Assembly: GCA_938743325.2 (NCBI GenBank) | Contig: OW568877.1 | Coordinates: 62,001 to 126,000 of the forward strand | Direction: 5' to 3' | DNA: 64,000 nt | From: Pycnococcus provasolii | Taxonomy: Eukaryota; Chlorophyta; Pseudoscourfieldiophyceae; Pseudoscourfieldiales; Pycnococcaceae | Shown here: in pieces, positions 28,236-37,624 of the stretch | Layout: each line of letters starts with the position of its first letter | How positions within the stretch are numbered: the stretch's first letter is position 1 | Notes under the pieces: model-generated | Seen by the model: only the letters and a program-made list of their open reading frames with translations | Databases searched by the model: none | Told to the model about the DNA's origin: nothing | Made by a program: the position numbers and the translations under genes

Positions 28236-30416
28236 ATGCGCGCCCACCATGGCAGTGGCAGTGGCAGCTCCATGAGCCTCACCATGCTGGACCCGAACTG
28301 GAAGTTGAACATTGCCTCTGGAACGACACCTTTGTCAATGCGTCGTTCGGGGCGATCATCATCTTCATCGTCATCCTTGGTTTCCATGGTGATGAACTCC
28401 CTCGGGCGTTCGCGGGGAGTGATGTGCCTGGTGATTGTGGTTTTTATGGTGTTGTTTCGTTATTGGTTGTATGGGTCGTCTCACTCGTTTGGCGTCTCGG
28501 CGGCTCGGGGTGCTTTCGTCAATGAAAGGAAGTTTGTCGTGCTTGACGCAGGATCGTCAGGAACGCGCATACACGTTTTCACATTCAAAAAAGCAACATC
28601 GCAACCATCAGCAGCAGCTTTTCACCGCAAAAGTACACGCGGCGCGGGAAACGGACACACGGACGACGGCGCGGAGGCGCTCGTCGCTAACGTCGAACTG
28701 CAACTACCAGCACCGTCCAAAAAGCAAAAACCTGGACTCAGCAGCTTCGTCGGACGACCCGCGGACGCCGCCGCAACACTGCGACCTCTCCTCCAGTTTG
28801 CAGAGGTGCACGTCGCGCCAGCGGAACGCGCGACGACGCCTGTCGCGCTCTTCGCCACCGCGGGACTCAGAGCGGTGCAAAGCGACGAGGCGGAGAATAT
28901 CCTGCAGGCGTGCGCGGAGGTGCTCGGAAGGAGCGGGTTCGCCGTGCCTGCCACCGTCGGAACCTGGAGCACGTCGGGAGGCGCGTCGATCATACCCGGT
29001 GAGCTCGAGGGGAGGTGGAGCTGGCTCGCGGCGCGATACGCAGCCTCGCGAGCTGGGGCTCCCGCACCGACCAGCAAGGGCGTGGGAAGCCGCGCGCAGC
29101 TGGCGGCGACATCGGCGTCGCGCGTCACGGACGCGGGAGGCTTTCTGGGACTCGTGGAGATGGGTGGCGCATCCACGCAGGTGGTTTACCCGATCGCGGA
29201 CTCCGCCGCGGTCAAGGCGCCGCGCGTCGACCCGCTCGACAAAAGCCACGGCGCGTTCGTGAGAAGCTACCTAGGGTTAGGCTTGGAAATGGCACAGGCG
29301 GCGGCGGCAAAAGTGCAGGCAGCGGCGGCGGCGAAGCGTGACGCGTGTACGCCACCAGGATATAGCGGCGAGGACCGTCCGGCGCCGCTTGCCAGCCTCC
29401 CGGCTAGCGGCAACTTCACGCTCTGCGTCGCGCACGCGGCGCTCCCCGCATTGCGACTCGACGAAGGGTGCGGTGCAAGCGGCGTGAAAGGTCTGCGATG
29501 CGGTGTGCACGGAGATCCGACGCCCGACGTCTCGCGTGCACTGAATGGCAAGCGGCCTTGGGCTGTGCTGTTGACTGAGAATATGTACTACCTGGCGGAC
29601 TTCTTCGAGCTTCCCGCAGATGCCAGGTACGACTTTTTTTTCTCACTTCTTGTTTCTGTTTTGTTTTCCCGCCTTGAAACCGCCAAGTTTTTGGCCCGCC
29701 GTGGACTCGTCGCGGCTGGCCTTATGCGGTTGAAATGCAAAATGGCGGGTAAATCAAATCCAGCGCGCAGAACGGAGGCGGGCACCTTTTCTTTGGCGAT
29801 TGCCTCATCCTCCTTTGCAACGCGCTAACATGATGCACAATCCAAGAACGAGACAACAATGAAAATAAACTCGCAACGCTCACGCATCAACTTTTATCAC
29901 ACACGCACACACCACAGCATCAATGACGTTGCGAATGCGGGATCAAGGTACTGCAGCACGCCATGGTCCACGCTTCACGAACGGCACGTTGCTCCCCTCT
30001 CTGACCCTGGCGCGATAGCCTCGATGACGAAAGATCTGCTGAAGTACTGCTTCGAGTCTGCATATGTCGTGACTCTGCTTCGTGACGGCCTAGGTCTCGA
30101 TCCCACGGCACGAGGTTCTCTGGTGTGGAGCAACGACGTTGGTGTGTACGACATTGGTGGCAACTGGGCGCTTGGTGCTGCGATCGAGCTCGCTTCGTCG
30201 CCTTCCGGCTTGGGCAGCACGGTTCTTCCTACGCATGCATCTGAGACGGTGTTTGAGGGCGAGGATGTTCCGAAATCTCACGGCCACTCGTTCTGGCTTT
30301 ACGCGTTCGTTGCGTTAGGTTTGGCTGCGTGCATGCTTCACGCGCGTAAGAAAGCCGCGCAGACGGCGTTGAGAGGTCGCAGCGTTTTGCCGGTGCACCG
30401 CACGTGGGTGTTCTAA
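28236..30416 (+). CDS. Apyrase / nucleoside triphosphate diphosphohydrolase (GDA1-CD39 family), two exons
   Basis: Exon 1 is 28236-29626, exon 2 is 29948-30416, giving 619 residues. The junction is AG|GTACGA to CAAG|GTACTG, phase 2, and restores ..ADARYCSTPW, the expected family segment. The enzyme hydrolyses nucleoside tri- and diphosphates in the Golgi lumen or outside the cell. Apyrase conserved regions are visible: VLDAGSSGTRIHVF (about 102-115), FATAGLRAV, IIPGELEGRWSWLAARYA, and GFLGLVEMGGASTQVVY. A transmembrane anchor lies at 61-78 and a second near the C-terminus (WLYAFVALGLAACML), so topology is CD39-like with both ends cytosolic. Ala-rich insertions separate the conserved blocks. 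All nucleotide-binding motifs are intact. Confidence 0.88.
29627..29947 (+). other. Intron of the apyrase gene
   Basis: 321 bp, T-rich after the donor. AGGTAC occurs at both exon-intron boundaries. Confidence 0.8.
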
Positions 30417-30875
30417 CCCTAACGGTGCGCTGATCTAACCCTGAGCTGTGTACCATATTCTTACCTGTCATAATAATACAGTAGTCTAGGATATATGGTC
30501 GGAGTTCTTTTGTAACGTTTACCAAAACCAAAAAATTCAAGAATATCCTCGAGCCACGACAGCACATCGCCGAGAAGAGAAGTTCCACGTTCCCTTCCAC
30601 CACATTCCCATCTCGCCGAATGACAGTAACGGCGACCTTGGCGCTGCGAAGGAAAAGCAGGAGAATGCGATGCGACCGACGTCTGCTGAGCGTCGTGCTT
30701 GCACGTTACATGTGAGCTACTGGGCATCTACGGTATCTCCTGCAGCTAGCTGGGACTAGCTAGGGTTAGGTGGAAACCCTAAAGCACCCCCCGAGACGTC
30801 CCGGCAAAGTCCTGACCCGTCGGAAGGAAGAAGGTTCCCGAACGCATTCTTCATATTGGTTTGTGCAGCAGCATA
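30417..30875. other. Intergenic region
   Basis: CTAACCCTAAC overlaps the apyrase stop codon region (30413-30423). Otherwise no gene was recognised; a short minus-strand frame around 30540 is discussed under rejected items. Confidence 0.4.
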
Positions 30876-32960
30876 ATGTCCGCTGCCCAAACGTCTGCGT
30901 CTCGAGCTCAGGTGGTGTCTCCTTACGAGTTGTTGGGTGTGCGTCACGATGTGTGTCCTATAGAGCTCAGAAAGCGCTATTTACATCTGTGTCGCATCGT
31001 CCACCCAGATAAAAACAAGTCTTCGAAGTCCTCCTCGTCCTCCTCGGCTTCTCCTGATGAGCCTTCTCTTGAGAATGAGGCTTCTCTTGACTCATCGTCT
31101 TCTCTTGAGCCTCATGAAAGTCAAAGTCAAAGTCACAGGTCAGCTGATTCATCTGCTTCGTCGTCGTCGGCGTCATCATCAAGCATGGGATTCATTGCGC
31201 TCCAAGAGGCGTATGCAGCTATAAATAGAGATATTGATATGAGAAATAACACAGCAGCAGTCGTGAGAAATAAACAAGACATGCAGAGAAAGAAAGACGA
31301 TGATGATGGCAACGAGAGACACCTTCCGCCGTCCGCGCGAGACGCTGTCAACGCAAACGCAAACGCTCACCACGCGATGGCGAAGCCGGCAGCCATGGCG
31401 CAGGAACTCAAAGAACACGCCAACGCGCTGTTCGCAAAGGGCGACGCCGTAGGCGCCGTGCGTGTCTACGCCGACGCCATCGCGTGGGACCCGGGAGAAC
31501 CGACGCTGTTCGCGAACCGGTGCCTGGCGCTGCTGAAGCTCGGACAGTTTGAACTCGCCGTCGCTGACGCACGGCGCGCCGTCGCGCTGCGACCGCGATG
31601 GGCTAAGGCGCACCACAGGCTCGGGCAGGCGCTCGCGCACACGGGTGCGCTCACCGAGGCGGCGGGCGAACTGCGAACCGCGCTTTCGCTCGACCCGGAC
31701 TTCAAACCCGCCACCGTCGCACTGCAGGACGTCGAGCGCAGGAGGGGCGAAGCGGCGTGCCGCTGCACACTGCGAGGTCACGCCGACGCAGTGTACGAAG
31801 TCGCATACGAGCCGACGTCCACGCGCCGGCTCGCATCCGCGAGCCTGGACGGAACGGCGCGCGTCTGGGACACGGCGAGCGGAACGCCCGTCTGCGTGCT
31901 CGTCGGACACGAGGACAAAGTCACGGGCGTGGCGTGGAGGAGGGGAGGGGAGTGGCTTGCGACGGCGTCCGTCGATCGCACCGCACGCGTGTGGCACGTT
32001 CGCGCGCAGCTGCCTCTGGCGAGCGCAGCCACGCTGCGCGCGTCGGCGGTGCTCGAAGGTCACAAGGGGCGCGTGACACGTGCGCTGTGGACATCTGACG
32101 GCGAGCAAATCTGCACAAGCTCCACGGATAAGACGGCGCGCATCTGGCGCGTTGCCGTCGATGGCGAGGGTGGTGGCGCGAAAGTCACGCTACTTCATCG
32201 GCTTGAGGGGCACAAGGGCCTCATCCCATGCCTCTCGATCTCGCCGGACGACCGATTCGTCGCAACCGCGTCGGCGGACGGTAAGTGCCGAGTGTGGACG
32301 ATAAACGACGGGCAGATGGCGTTTGAGCTGAACGCCGTGCCCACGAATCCTGATCCGGAGAAGCAAAAGAGCGGCAACGGTGCGGCAGTGAACCTGTGCG
32401 CATTTCTTCCGCAAAAGAACCTGCTGGCAACGTGCCAAATTCACGCCGAGCAAGACTCCGCGACGGTGTTCGTCTGGGACGTCGATGGAAAGATTTGTCC
32501 CGGGAGGCATGTGGACGGCACGCTAAGTTCTTGGAGAACGCTCCCACTTCGTGCAGGTGGTCGCGTTCTTTCACTGGCATCGTCGCTTGATTCGGAGAAC
32601 GACGTCTTGCTCTCAGTCGGAGGTAGTGCGGGGGACATGACGACATTCGACCTGAGTACCGCCGCGGCTGCCTGGGCTTGCAAGGGAGCGCACGAGGTGC
32701 CGAGGGTGCCCGGACAGGCTGCGAACCACGCCGTGGCGGCGGTGGAAACGTTGGCGTACTCCAAGGGTGGCGAATTTCTGGCGAGCGGCGGCGTGGATGG
32801 CGCCGTGCGCGTCTGGGATGCCGAGGATGGGCGCGTCGTTTGCGCCTTTGGTGGTTGCGGTGACAAGAGTGGCGCTGTGAAGACGATAGCTTGGGATGGC
32901 GACACTTGCTTGGCAAGTGGAGGTGTTGACGGCGTCGTGCGCGTGTATTCGATCGTGTAA
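30876..32960 (+). CDS. J domain-TPR-WD40 repeat protein
   Basis: 694 residues from the ATG at 30876. A J domain at about 15-125 carries the HPD motif (IVHPDKNK near 48) and is split by a Ser/Glu-rich insert of some 50 residues before its last helix (GFIALQEAYAAINR). A block of about three TPRs covers about 170-285 (ELKEHANALFAKGDAVGAVR is a typical first helix pair). Seven to eight WD40 repeats fill 295-694, e.g. LRGHADAVYEVAYEP, ATASVDRTARVW and ASGGVDGAVRVWD. J domains stimulate Hsp70; TPR and WD40 units bind partners. The combination suggests an Hsp70 co-chaperone or assembly scaffold, but no named orthologue was recognised. No targeting signal is evident, so cytosol or nucleus is likely. 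Confidence 0.8.
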   Translation: MSAAQTSASRAQVVSPYELLGVRHDVCPIELRKRYLHLCRIVHPDKNKSSKSSSSSSASPDEPSLENEASLDSSSSLEPHESQSQSHRSADSSASSSSASSSSMGFIALQEAYAAINRDIDMRNNTAAVVRNKQDMQRKKDDDDGNERHLPPSARDAVNANANAHHAMAKPAAMAQELKEHANALFAKGDAVGAVRVYADAIAWDPGEPTLFANRCLALLKLGQFELAVADARRAVALRPRWAKAHHRLGQALAHTGALTEAAGELRTALSLDPDFKPATVALQDVERRRGEAACRCTLRGHADAVYEVAYEPTSTRRLASASLDGTARVWDTASGTPVCVLVGHEDKVTGVAWRRGGEWLATASVDRTARVWHVRAQLPLASAATLRASAVLEGHKGRVTRALWTSDGEQICTSSTDKTARIWRVAVDGEGGGAKVTLLHRLEGHKGLIPCLSISPDDRFVATASADGKCRVWTINDGQMAFELNAVPTNPDPEKQKSGNGAAVNLCAFLPQKNLLATCQIHAEQDSATVFVWDVDGKICPGRHVDGTLSSWRTLPLRAGGRVLSLASSLDSENDVLLSVGGSAGDMTTFDLSTAAAAWACKGAHEVPRVPGQAANHAVAAVETLAYSKGGEFLASGGVDGAVRVWDAEDGRVVCAFGGCGDKSGAVKTIAWDGDTCLASGGVDGVVRVYSIV

Positions 32961-33097
32961 GAACTATACTGTATGTATTGATTATGTTTGTACGGTGAAT
33001 GGACGACGATTTGGTTGGACAAAGACGACACACGTTCCATTACTGCATTTGAGCCATCTTAGCATCATTTCTCTTTTCTTAATTAAGAAAAGAACTT

Positions 33098-34018
33098 CTA
33101 TTTAAACCATGTGCAACCAACGAAGAGGCTTGCGAGCGCACTAATTGCCGAGAGCAGCGCGGGCGTCACTCCCTCCGGTAGAACTATGCTATCTGGCAGC
33201 ATCGCGGGCACCACGGTGCCGACAACAAACCCGAGCGCGAGGAAGACGACGCTCTGCACGATGCACCAAAGCAGCGGATCTTTCTTAGCGTTTTCGAGCT
33301 TCTTCTGGTTGAGGAAGTAGCAGCACGCTCCCGCGCCGATAGCCATCTGCACGGTGGGGTCCGCGACGCGCGCGATAGCTGCGCTCCAGACGGCGAGCAC
33401 GCCAAAGACGAGCGCGTTTCGCCTGATTGTCTGCGGCTTGACGTCACCCTTTCTCTCCATTCGGTTGAGGAGCGGCGTGAGCGCCGTCCTGTTTCCGCTG
33501 TCGTACACCTCAACGTTCTTCCCTCCCTTTCCCTTCACCTTGATTTTGCCCGACTTGGCCCGGCCCATCATGCGATCTTTGAGAATTTTGTCGTGTGCGA
33601 CGTCGATAGCCTCGCGGCTCGGCTCGTGCATGGCGTACTCCTCGGTAAGGTACACGAACGCGCCGTGAATTTCCTCGTAGTCTGCGTCCCTTGTGATTCC
33701 GAGCAGTCGGTACGGATCCCTTTCGTTCATGCGCTTGAAGACGCGCGGCGCGACGCCGTCGCTGTTCATGGCGGGTTGTTCCGTCGGCGGTTCCCCTCCT
33801 TCTTCGGAGGATCCTCCTCCTTCTGAGATGGGCGCGGCACCCGAGGCTGCGGACGACACCCACGACGCCGACGCCTCCTTGTGAAGTTGGTGTGGCGAGG
33901 AGTGGCGGTGATGACGACCCAGAGAGCGACTCAGACGACCCAGCGAGCAACTTCTGGAGCAACCAACGAGTGAGTGTGTGAATGACGATTTCAAAGAGTG
34001 CATTTTGAAAGAGTGCAT
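33098..34018 (-). CDS. CPP1: CPP1-like (chaperone-like protein of POR1) plastid membrane protein
   Basis: 306 residues from the ATG at 34018; the frame also opens at 34168, but that extra part is coded by a simple repeat of GAGCACCAC type. Residues 1-90 are Ser/His/Arg-rich like a transit peptide. A J-like domain without HPD follows (DPYRLLGITRDADYEEIHGA), then the family's basic linker (KIKVKGKGGKNVEVYD), then three to four membrane segments to the C-terminus. In plants CPP1 stabilises protochlorophyllide oxidoreductase in plastid membranes; cyanobacterial homologues share the layout. The domain order and length fit the family well. It is convergent with the J-TPR-WD40 gene, 137 bp apart. 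Confidence 0.78.
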   Translation of the reverse strand: MHSFKMHSLKSSFTHSLVGCSRSCSLGRLSRSLGRHHRHSSPHQLHKEASASWVSSAASGAAPISEGGGSSEEGGEPPTEQPAMNSDGVAPRVFKRMNERDPYRLLGITRDADYEEIHGAFVYLTEEYAMHEPSREAIDVAHDKILKDRMMGRAKSGKIKVKGKGGKNVEVYDSGNRTALTPLLNRMERKGDVKPQTIRRNALVFGVLAVWSAAIARVADPTVQMAIGAGACCYFLNQKKLENAKKDPLLWCIVQSVVFLALGFVVGTVVPAMLPDSIVLPEGVTPALLSAISALASLFVGCTWFK

Positions 34019-34399
34019 GGAAGGTGTGCGTATCCCAACCCAACCGAGGTGGATCCCATCAAGACGACGAGCACCACGAGAAGCACCACGAGCAGCACCA
34101 CGAGCATCACCACGAGCAGCACCACCACGAGCACCCCCCGGAAAAGACATCCGCAAAGATATCGGCATGGCCTATAGAGGAAAAAGCGAGAACGGCGAGA
34201 ACGAAAGAAATGCTAGCGCCGAAAGCAACAGGGTCCTTGGAGGGGATTAGAAGTGGATAAAACGGGGATACCGGTTGGGAATCCACGGGAAGGTAAGAGC
34301 TTTTTTCCTGAAATTTCCTAACCCCGAACGAACGAACGTGACTAACCCCGAACGAACGAACGGGTCCAACCTTAACCCCGAATAAGATCCTTCCCATTA

Positions 34400-34633
34400 G
34401 AAGGAGCTCCTGGGTATAAGAAATGACATTTCGTGGGTATAGCGATTCTGGACAAATTTGGTCGGGAGGGTTAGGTTAGGTTAGGGTTAGGGTTAGGGTT
34501 AGGGTTAGGTTTATAACAGTAAAATGGTCGAGGCCAAGTTAAACCCTAATCTGAAAGTTGTCTCGACCAAATGTCTCGACCAAAAGTTCGCTATACCCAC
34601 GAAATGTCATTTCTTATACCCAGGAGCTCCCTC
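34400..34633. mobile_element. Miniature inverted-repeat element with TA target site and internal telomere-like array
   Basis: 234 bp. The ends are inverted repeats of about 46 bp: GGAGCTCCTGGGTATAAGAA onward at 34403-34445 matches the complement of 34588-34630 exactly, with one mismatch in the outer three bases. A TA lies on each side (34398-34399 and 34634-34635). The interior holds a TTAGGG array at 34468-34510 and two TCTCGACCAAA copies. No coding sequence. Confidence 0.85.
34468..34510 (-). repeat. TTAGGG array inside the miniature element
   Basis: Two TTAGG units followed by five TTAGGG units, with CCCTAA on the minus strand, i.e. in the sense of the downstream CPP1-like gene. Confidence 0.95.
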
Positions 34634-34851
34634 TAGTATCCTTCCCCGGGTAACTTACTGTTGTAACTTACTGTACAGGTGGGTTCCAGAACTGGTCACG
34701 TTTCCAGTCACCTTTCCCAGTGTGACATGTACTTAAGGCTTAAGCGTCTACCATACGAGAGTCTAGTAATAGTTAGCCTTGACTGATGGAGTCACCTTTA
34801 GGCTCATGTTGATGTCAAGAGAGGCTCATAGACAGACAGACATGTATGTTG

Positions 34852-35835
34852 TCATGATGTCAACTGCAGGTACCTGCGCGCGTACCGGCCGACGGCGCCT
34901 ACCGCAGGCGCGCCCGCGGCGTACACCCAGCAGATCCAACTCGGCGTGCCGAACCAGTCCGCGGAAGTGTACGTGTACAAGTGAAGAGCATTAATCAACG
35001 CAACCTCAAGCAATGGGCCGCATACGGCGGTCAGTGCAGCCATAAACGCACCTCCAGCCGTGTTGTCGAACACGCGCCACGTTAGCAACGCAAGCACGGC
35101 GAGCGGAACGTCTACTGCAACGACGTGCTCGCTCCCAACGGCACGTTGCGCGAGTTCGCCAGAGAGCCAATAGTCGAACGAGAAAACAAGGACCGCGCTT
35201 GCAACGAACCATGCGCTCGGCCTTGTGACTCGTACTGGCAACGCCATCTCCTTCGCGTTCTTTGTGTCGTGGTAGTCGTCAAGCAAAGGGTGGCTCACTC
35301 CCAAAATAATACCCGCCAGACCAAACAGAAGCGGGACCCACCAGCAAGTCTCCAACTGATACACGTCGCCGAATCGCAAGATGGATGGGTTCGTGTAGTG
35401 AAGGACGTTATGGCTCGAGTGCGTTCCGTCGAGAACCGGTCCGAGCAACGCACCCGCCACGAACGACACGAACGCCAGCGGAACGACGTGTTTGATGGCA
35501 GAGTCCGTGGTCTCGTTTGCGTCGCGTGCGGAAGAGGCAGCGTACACGTCGTTTCTCTTGGAATGTGAATCTCCTCTCCACCTTCTCGCCCACGTTGGTG
35601 TCGACGTCCGAAAGTCAATCACGCGTGCTTGACAACGCCGAGCTGACTTCGAAGAAACCCGTCTGCGATGTCGCCCATCATCACCACCACCACCACCATC
35701 ACGGTATGATGACGACGAAGTTCGAGATGACTTCAAGAGAGAATGAGCACGAACACCACGAGGATATCTCACTGACGAACGAGAGCGGCACAACCCCAAA
35801 GGCAAAGGACAACAAAAGGTTTGCGACGTAAACAT
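34852..35835 (-). CDS. INSIG-like membrane protein, probably plastid-targeted
   Basis: 327 residues from Met at 35835; frames open from Met at 35871 and 35919 are alternatives. Residues 1-115 are Ser/Arg-rich with a Gly run, typical of a transit peptide. About six hydrophobic segments follow from residue 118. Conserved wording matches the INSIG family: CWWVPLLFGLAGIILGVSHPLLDD, a middle WRVFDN, then LYTYTSADWFGTPSW and GAVGRYARRYL at the end. In animals and fungi INSIG proteins bind sterol-sensing domains in the ER; algae and plants have distant relatives of unknown role. The family call is reasonable, the location is inferred from the leader only. It is divergent from the cytochrome b561 gene. 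Confidence 0.6.
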   Translation of the reverse strand: MFTSQTFCCPLPLGLCRSRSSVRYPRGVRAHSLLKSSRTSSSSYRDGGGGGDDGRHRRRVSSKSARRCQARVIDFRTSTPTWARRWRGDSHSKRNDVYAASSARDANETTDSAIKHVVPLAFVSFVAGALLGPVLDGTHSSHNVLHYTNPSILRFGDVYQLETCWWVPLLFGLAGIILGVSHPLLDDYHDTKNAKEMALPVRVTRPSAWFVASAVLVFSFDYWLSGELAQRAVGSEHVVAVDVPLAVLALLTWRVFDNTAGGAFMAALTAVCGPLLEVALINALHLYTYTSADWFGTPSWICWVYAAGAPAVGAVGRYARRYLQLTS

Positions 35836-36042
35836 GAACGAATGGCTCAACAAGCACGAACGATACGCCATGTGAGCTTTATAAAAAAATCCACAGAGCC
35901 AGGATATATATGGGCCCATGAGGTATTTCTTTTATACGATAGTGCCAGGTGGCACCATCTATCTGTAACCCTAACCCTAACCCTAACACACACACCCTGG
36001 GGCCCTACTGTTAAAATCCGCCGCAATTCTTCTCACAAGCCC
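35836..36042. promoter_or_regulatory. 207-bp shared upstream region with CCCTAA array
   Basis: It lies between the divergent starts of the INSIG-like and cytochrome b561 genes. It contains TATATATGGG at 35906-35915 and a perfect array of three to four CCCTAA units at 35966-35988, 55 bp from the right-hand ATG. A bidirectional promoter is an inference from the spacing. Confidence 0.5.
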
Positions 36043-37311
36043 ATGGCCATGGCCATGGCCATGGCGGCGTCCTTGCCTCCTCCAAGTCTCCTCCTTGTAG
36101 TTTTAACTGCATTTACTTTGGTTGGTGCGTCGTCGTCACCACCACCATATCCTGTGGTTGTCATACCTCTCTCTACAGACATCTTCTTGGCCGTCAAACC
36201 TCTTCCCTCGTCGTCGTCGTCGTCATCATCGTCGCCCCCATCAACCTACCTCCTGCAAGTCACGCACACATCAGTCTCGTCGTCTAATTCGTACCTCGCC
36301 ATCGGACACGGACCTCTGAAAGAATTGATGATTGGCGCGAATACAGCCGTCGCATTCACGACACAAAACGATAATCAAGCAAAGGCCGCGGCGTACTTCC
36401 TCGACAAAAGAAGTGCGCCGCAAGACAACTCGTGCCGCGGGTCCGACGACGACGACGGCGCTGCACCGATATGCCCGTTCCAAAACCTTCAAGCGACGAA
36501 AACGAAAAACAACCTCACAATCACAACGACGTGGCACCTGCCCAAATTTGTAACGAACGTGTCCGATGTCACGTTCATCTTCGCGCACGGAACAAGGTGG
36601 AAAAGCTTTCACGACTTCTACGGGCACGCGCGCGTCAACTTAAACACCGGAAGGGCGTCGACGGTCGTCGCGCAGTCACGACGAGATATCTACGCGCTGC
36701 ACGGTGCGCTCATGATTGCCGCGTGGCTAGGAGCCACGCCGCTCGCTAGCCTTGCCGCACGCGCGCTACGCTTCGGACTTCTTGCGGCACCTCGCTGGTT
36801 CTGGTTGCATGTTAGTTTGCAAGCGTGCTCAGCTCTGTGGTTCCTCTACGCAGTTGCGCTCGTGCTGACTGGCGACGACGATGGTAATGACGACGACGAC
36901 GACGACGACAGTGGTGCCGGCTTTGCCCACAAGGTCATTGGGCTTACCGTGCTTGCGCTGTGGTGCGTGCAGGTATTGCTCGGAGTACTGAGACCTGATG
37001 CGCATGGAAAGGTGCGACTCGGATGCATACAACCTCATTGGCGGCCTGCATTTTTGATGGTGCACCGCATCGTGGGTGCTGCACTGCTAGCTGGCGGCGC
37101 CACGAATTGCGTGCTTGGAGGCACAATCTTCTCCGAGGCTTTCGGCGGTGGCACGGGACTGCTTGTCGTCGCGTGTGTACTCCTATCCATCTTCGTGCTC
37201 GCATGGGTTGCGGCTGAACTTGCGGGCTTACCAGCAAGAGGACGCGATGCCACCGCCATGGACACGGGTCGAATTGAAATGCAAATGAACCCATTTGCAG
37301 AGTTAAAATAA
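36043..37311 (+). CDS. DOMON-cytochrome b561 membrane protein (CYBDOM type)
   Basis: 422 residues from the first ATG of an ATGGCC repeat. A signal peptide covers about 1-30 (LLLVVLTAFTLVGASSS). An extracellular DOMON-like beta domain covers about 45-205, with paired Cys at about 133 and 145. A cytochrome b561 core follows with five or so membrane helices; heme-ligand His are in DIYALHGALM, FWLHVSLQA, FAHKVIGLTVLALW and FLMVHRIVGA. In plants such proteins carry electrons across the plasma membrane, often using ascorbate. A D-rich loop (GDDDGNDDDD) separates two helices and may shift membrane charge. All four His are present. Confidence is high for b561, moderate for DOMON. Confidence 0.8.
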   Translation: MAMAMAMAASLPPPSLLLVVLTAFTLVGASSSPPPYPVVVIPLSTDIFLAVKPLPSSSSSSSSSPPSTYLLQVTHTSVSSSNSYLAIGHGPLKELMIGANTAVAFTTQNDNQAKAAAYFLDKRSAPQDNSCRGSDDDDGAAPICPFQNLQATKTKNNLTITTTWHLPKFVTNVSDVTFIFAHGTRWKSFHDFYGHARVNLNTGRASTVVAQSRRDIYALHGALMIAAWLGATPLASLAARALRFGLLAAPRWFWLHVSLQACSALWFLYAVALVLTGDDDGNDDDDDDDSGAGFAHKVIGLTVLALWCVQVLLGVLRPDAHGKVRLGCIQPHWRPAFLMVHRIVGAALLAGGATNCVLGGTIFSEAFGGGTGLLVVACVLLSIFVLAWVAAELAGLPARGRDATAMDTGRIEMQMNPFAELK

Positions 37312-37624
37312 TGGCGATGGATTACAAATGTATAATACAGTACTACAGCATAATGTTGTAACACATGCGCACAACCTTCGCATGATTAGTATGTTAAATA
37401 TTTTAATATTTAAAAAGCTACGGCTAGCACTCCAGGCTCAAGAATCTCCATCATTAACTTTGCTAACCCACTTAGAACCAGCACCTGACGACGACGACGA
37501 CGACGACGCCGGGACGGCAGCTTGGGCTGCGATTGGATTGTTCGACCAGCTCACCGAGCTCCCACCATTACTCACTCTATTTATAGTACTACTGGAGCTA
37601 TTCAATACAGTGCTCCTTCTTCTT
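37312..37624. other. 3' convergent intergenic region
   Basis: AT-rich, with the palindromic AAATATTTTAATATTTAAA near 37395 and a CGA repeat at 37487-37508. No gene seen. Confidence 0.5.

Larger units (their letters stand above)
34019..34851. other. Region upstream of the CPP1-like gene
   Basis: It contains a GAGCACCACGAG-type minisatellite (34066-34140), two copies of AACCCCGAACGAACGAACG near 34321 and 34343, and the miniature element at 34400-34633. No further gene was seen between 34634 and 34851. Confidence 0.5.

Noticed and set aside
30461-30727. Possible LINE reverse-transcriptase fragment on the minus strand (LEDILEFFGFGKRYK)
   Set aside because: The similarity covers about 20 residues only, without neighbouring motifs; too short to support.
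33098-34168. Longer start of the CPP1-like protein at 34168
   Set aside because: The added residues are Arg/Gly/Ala from a simple repeat, and the transit-like leader begins at the Met at 34018.
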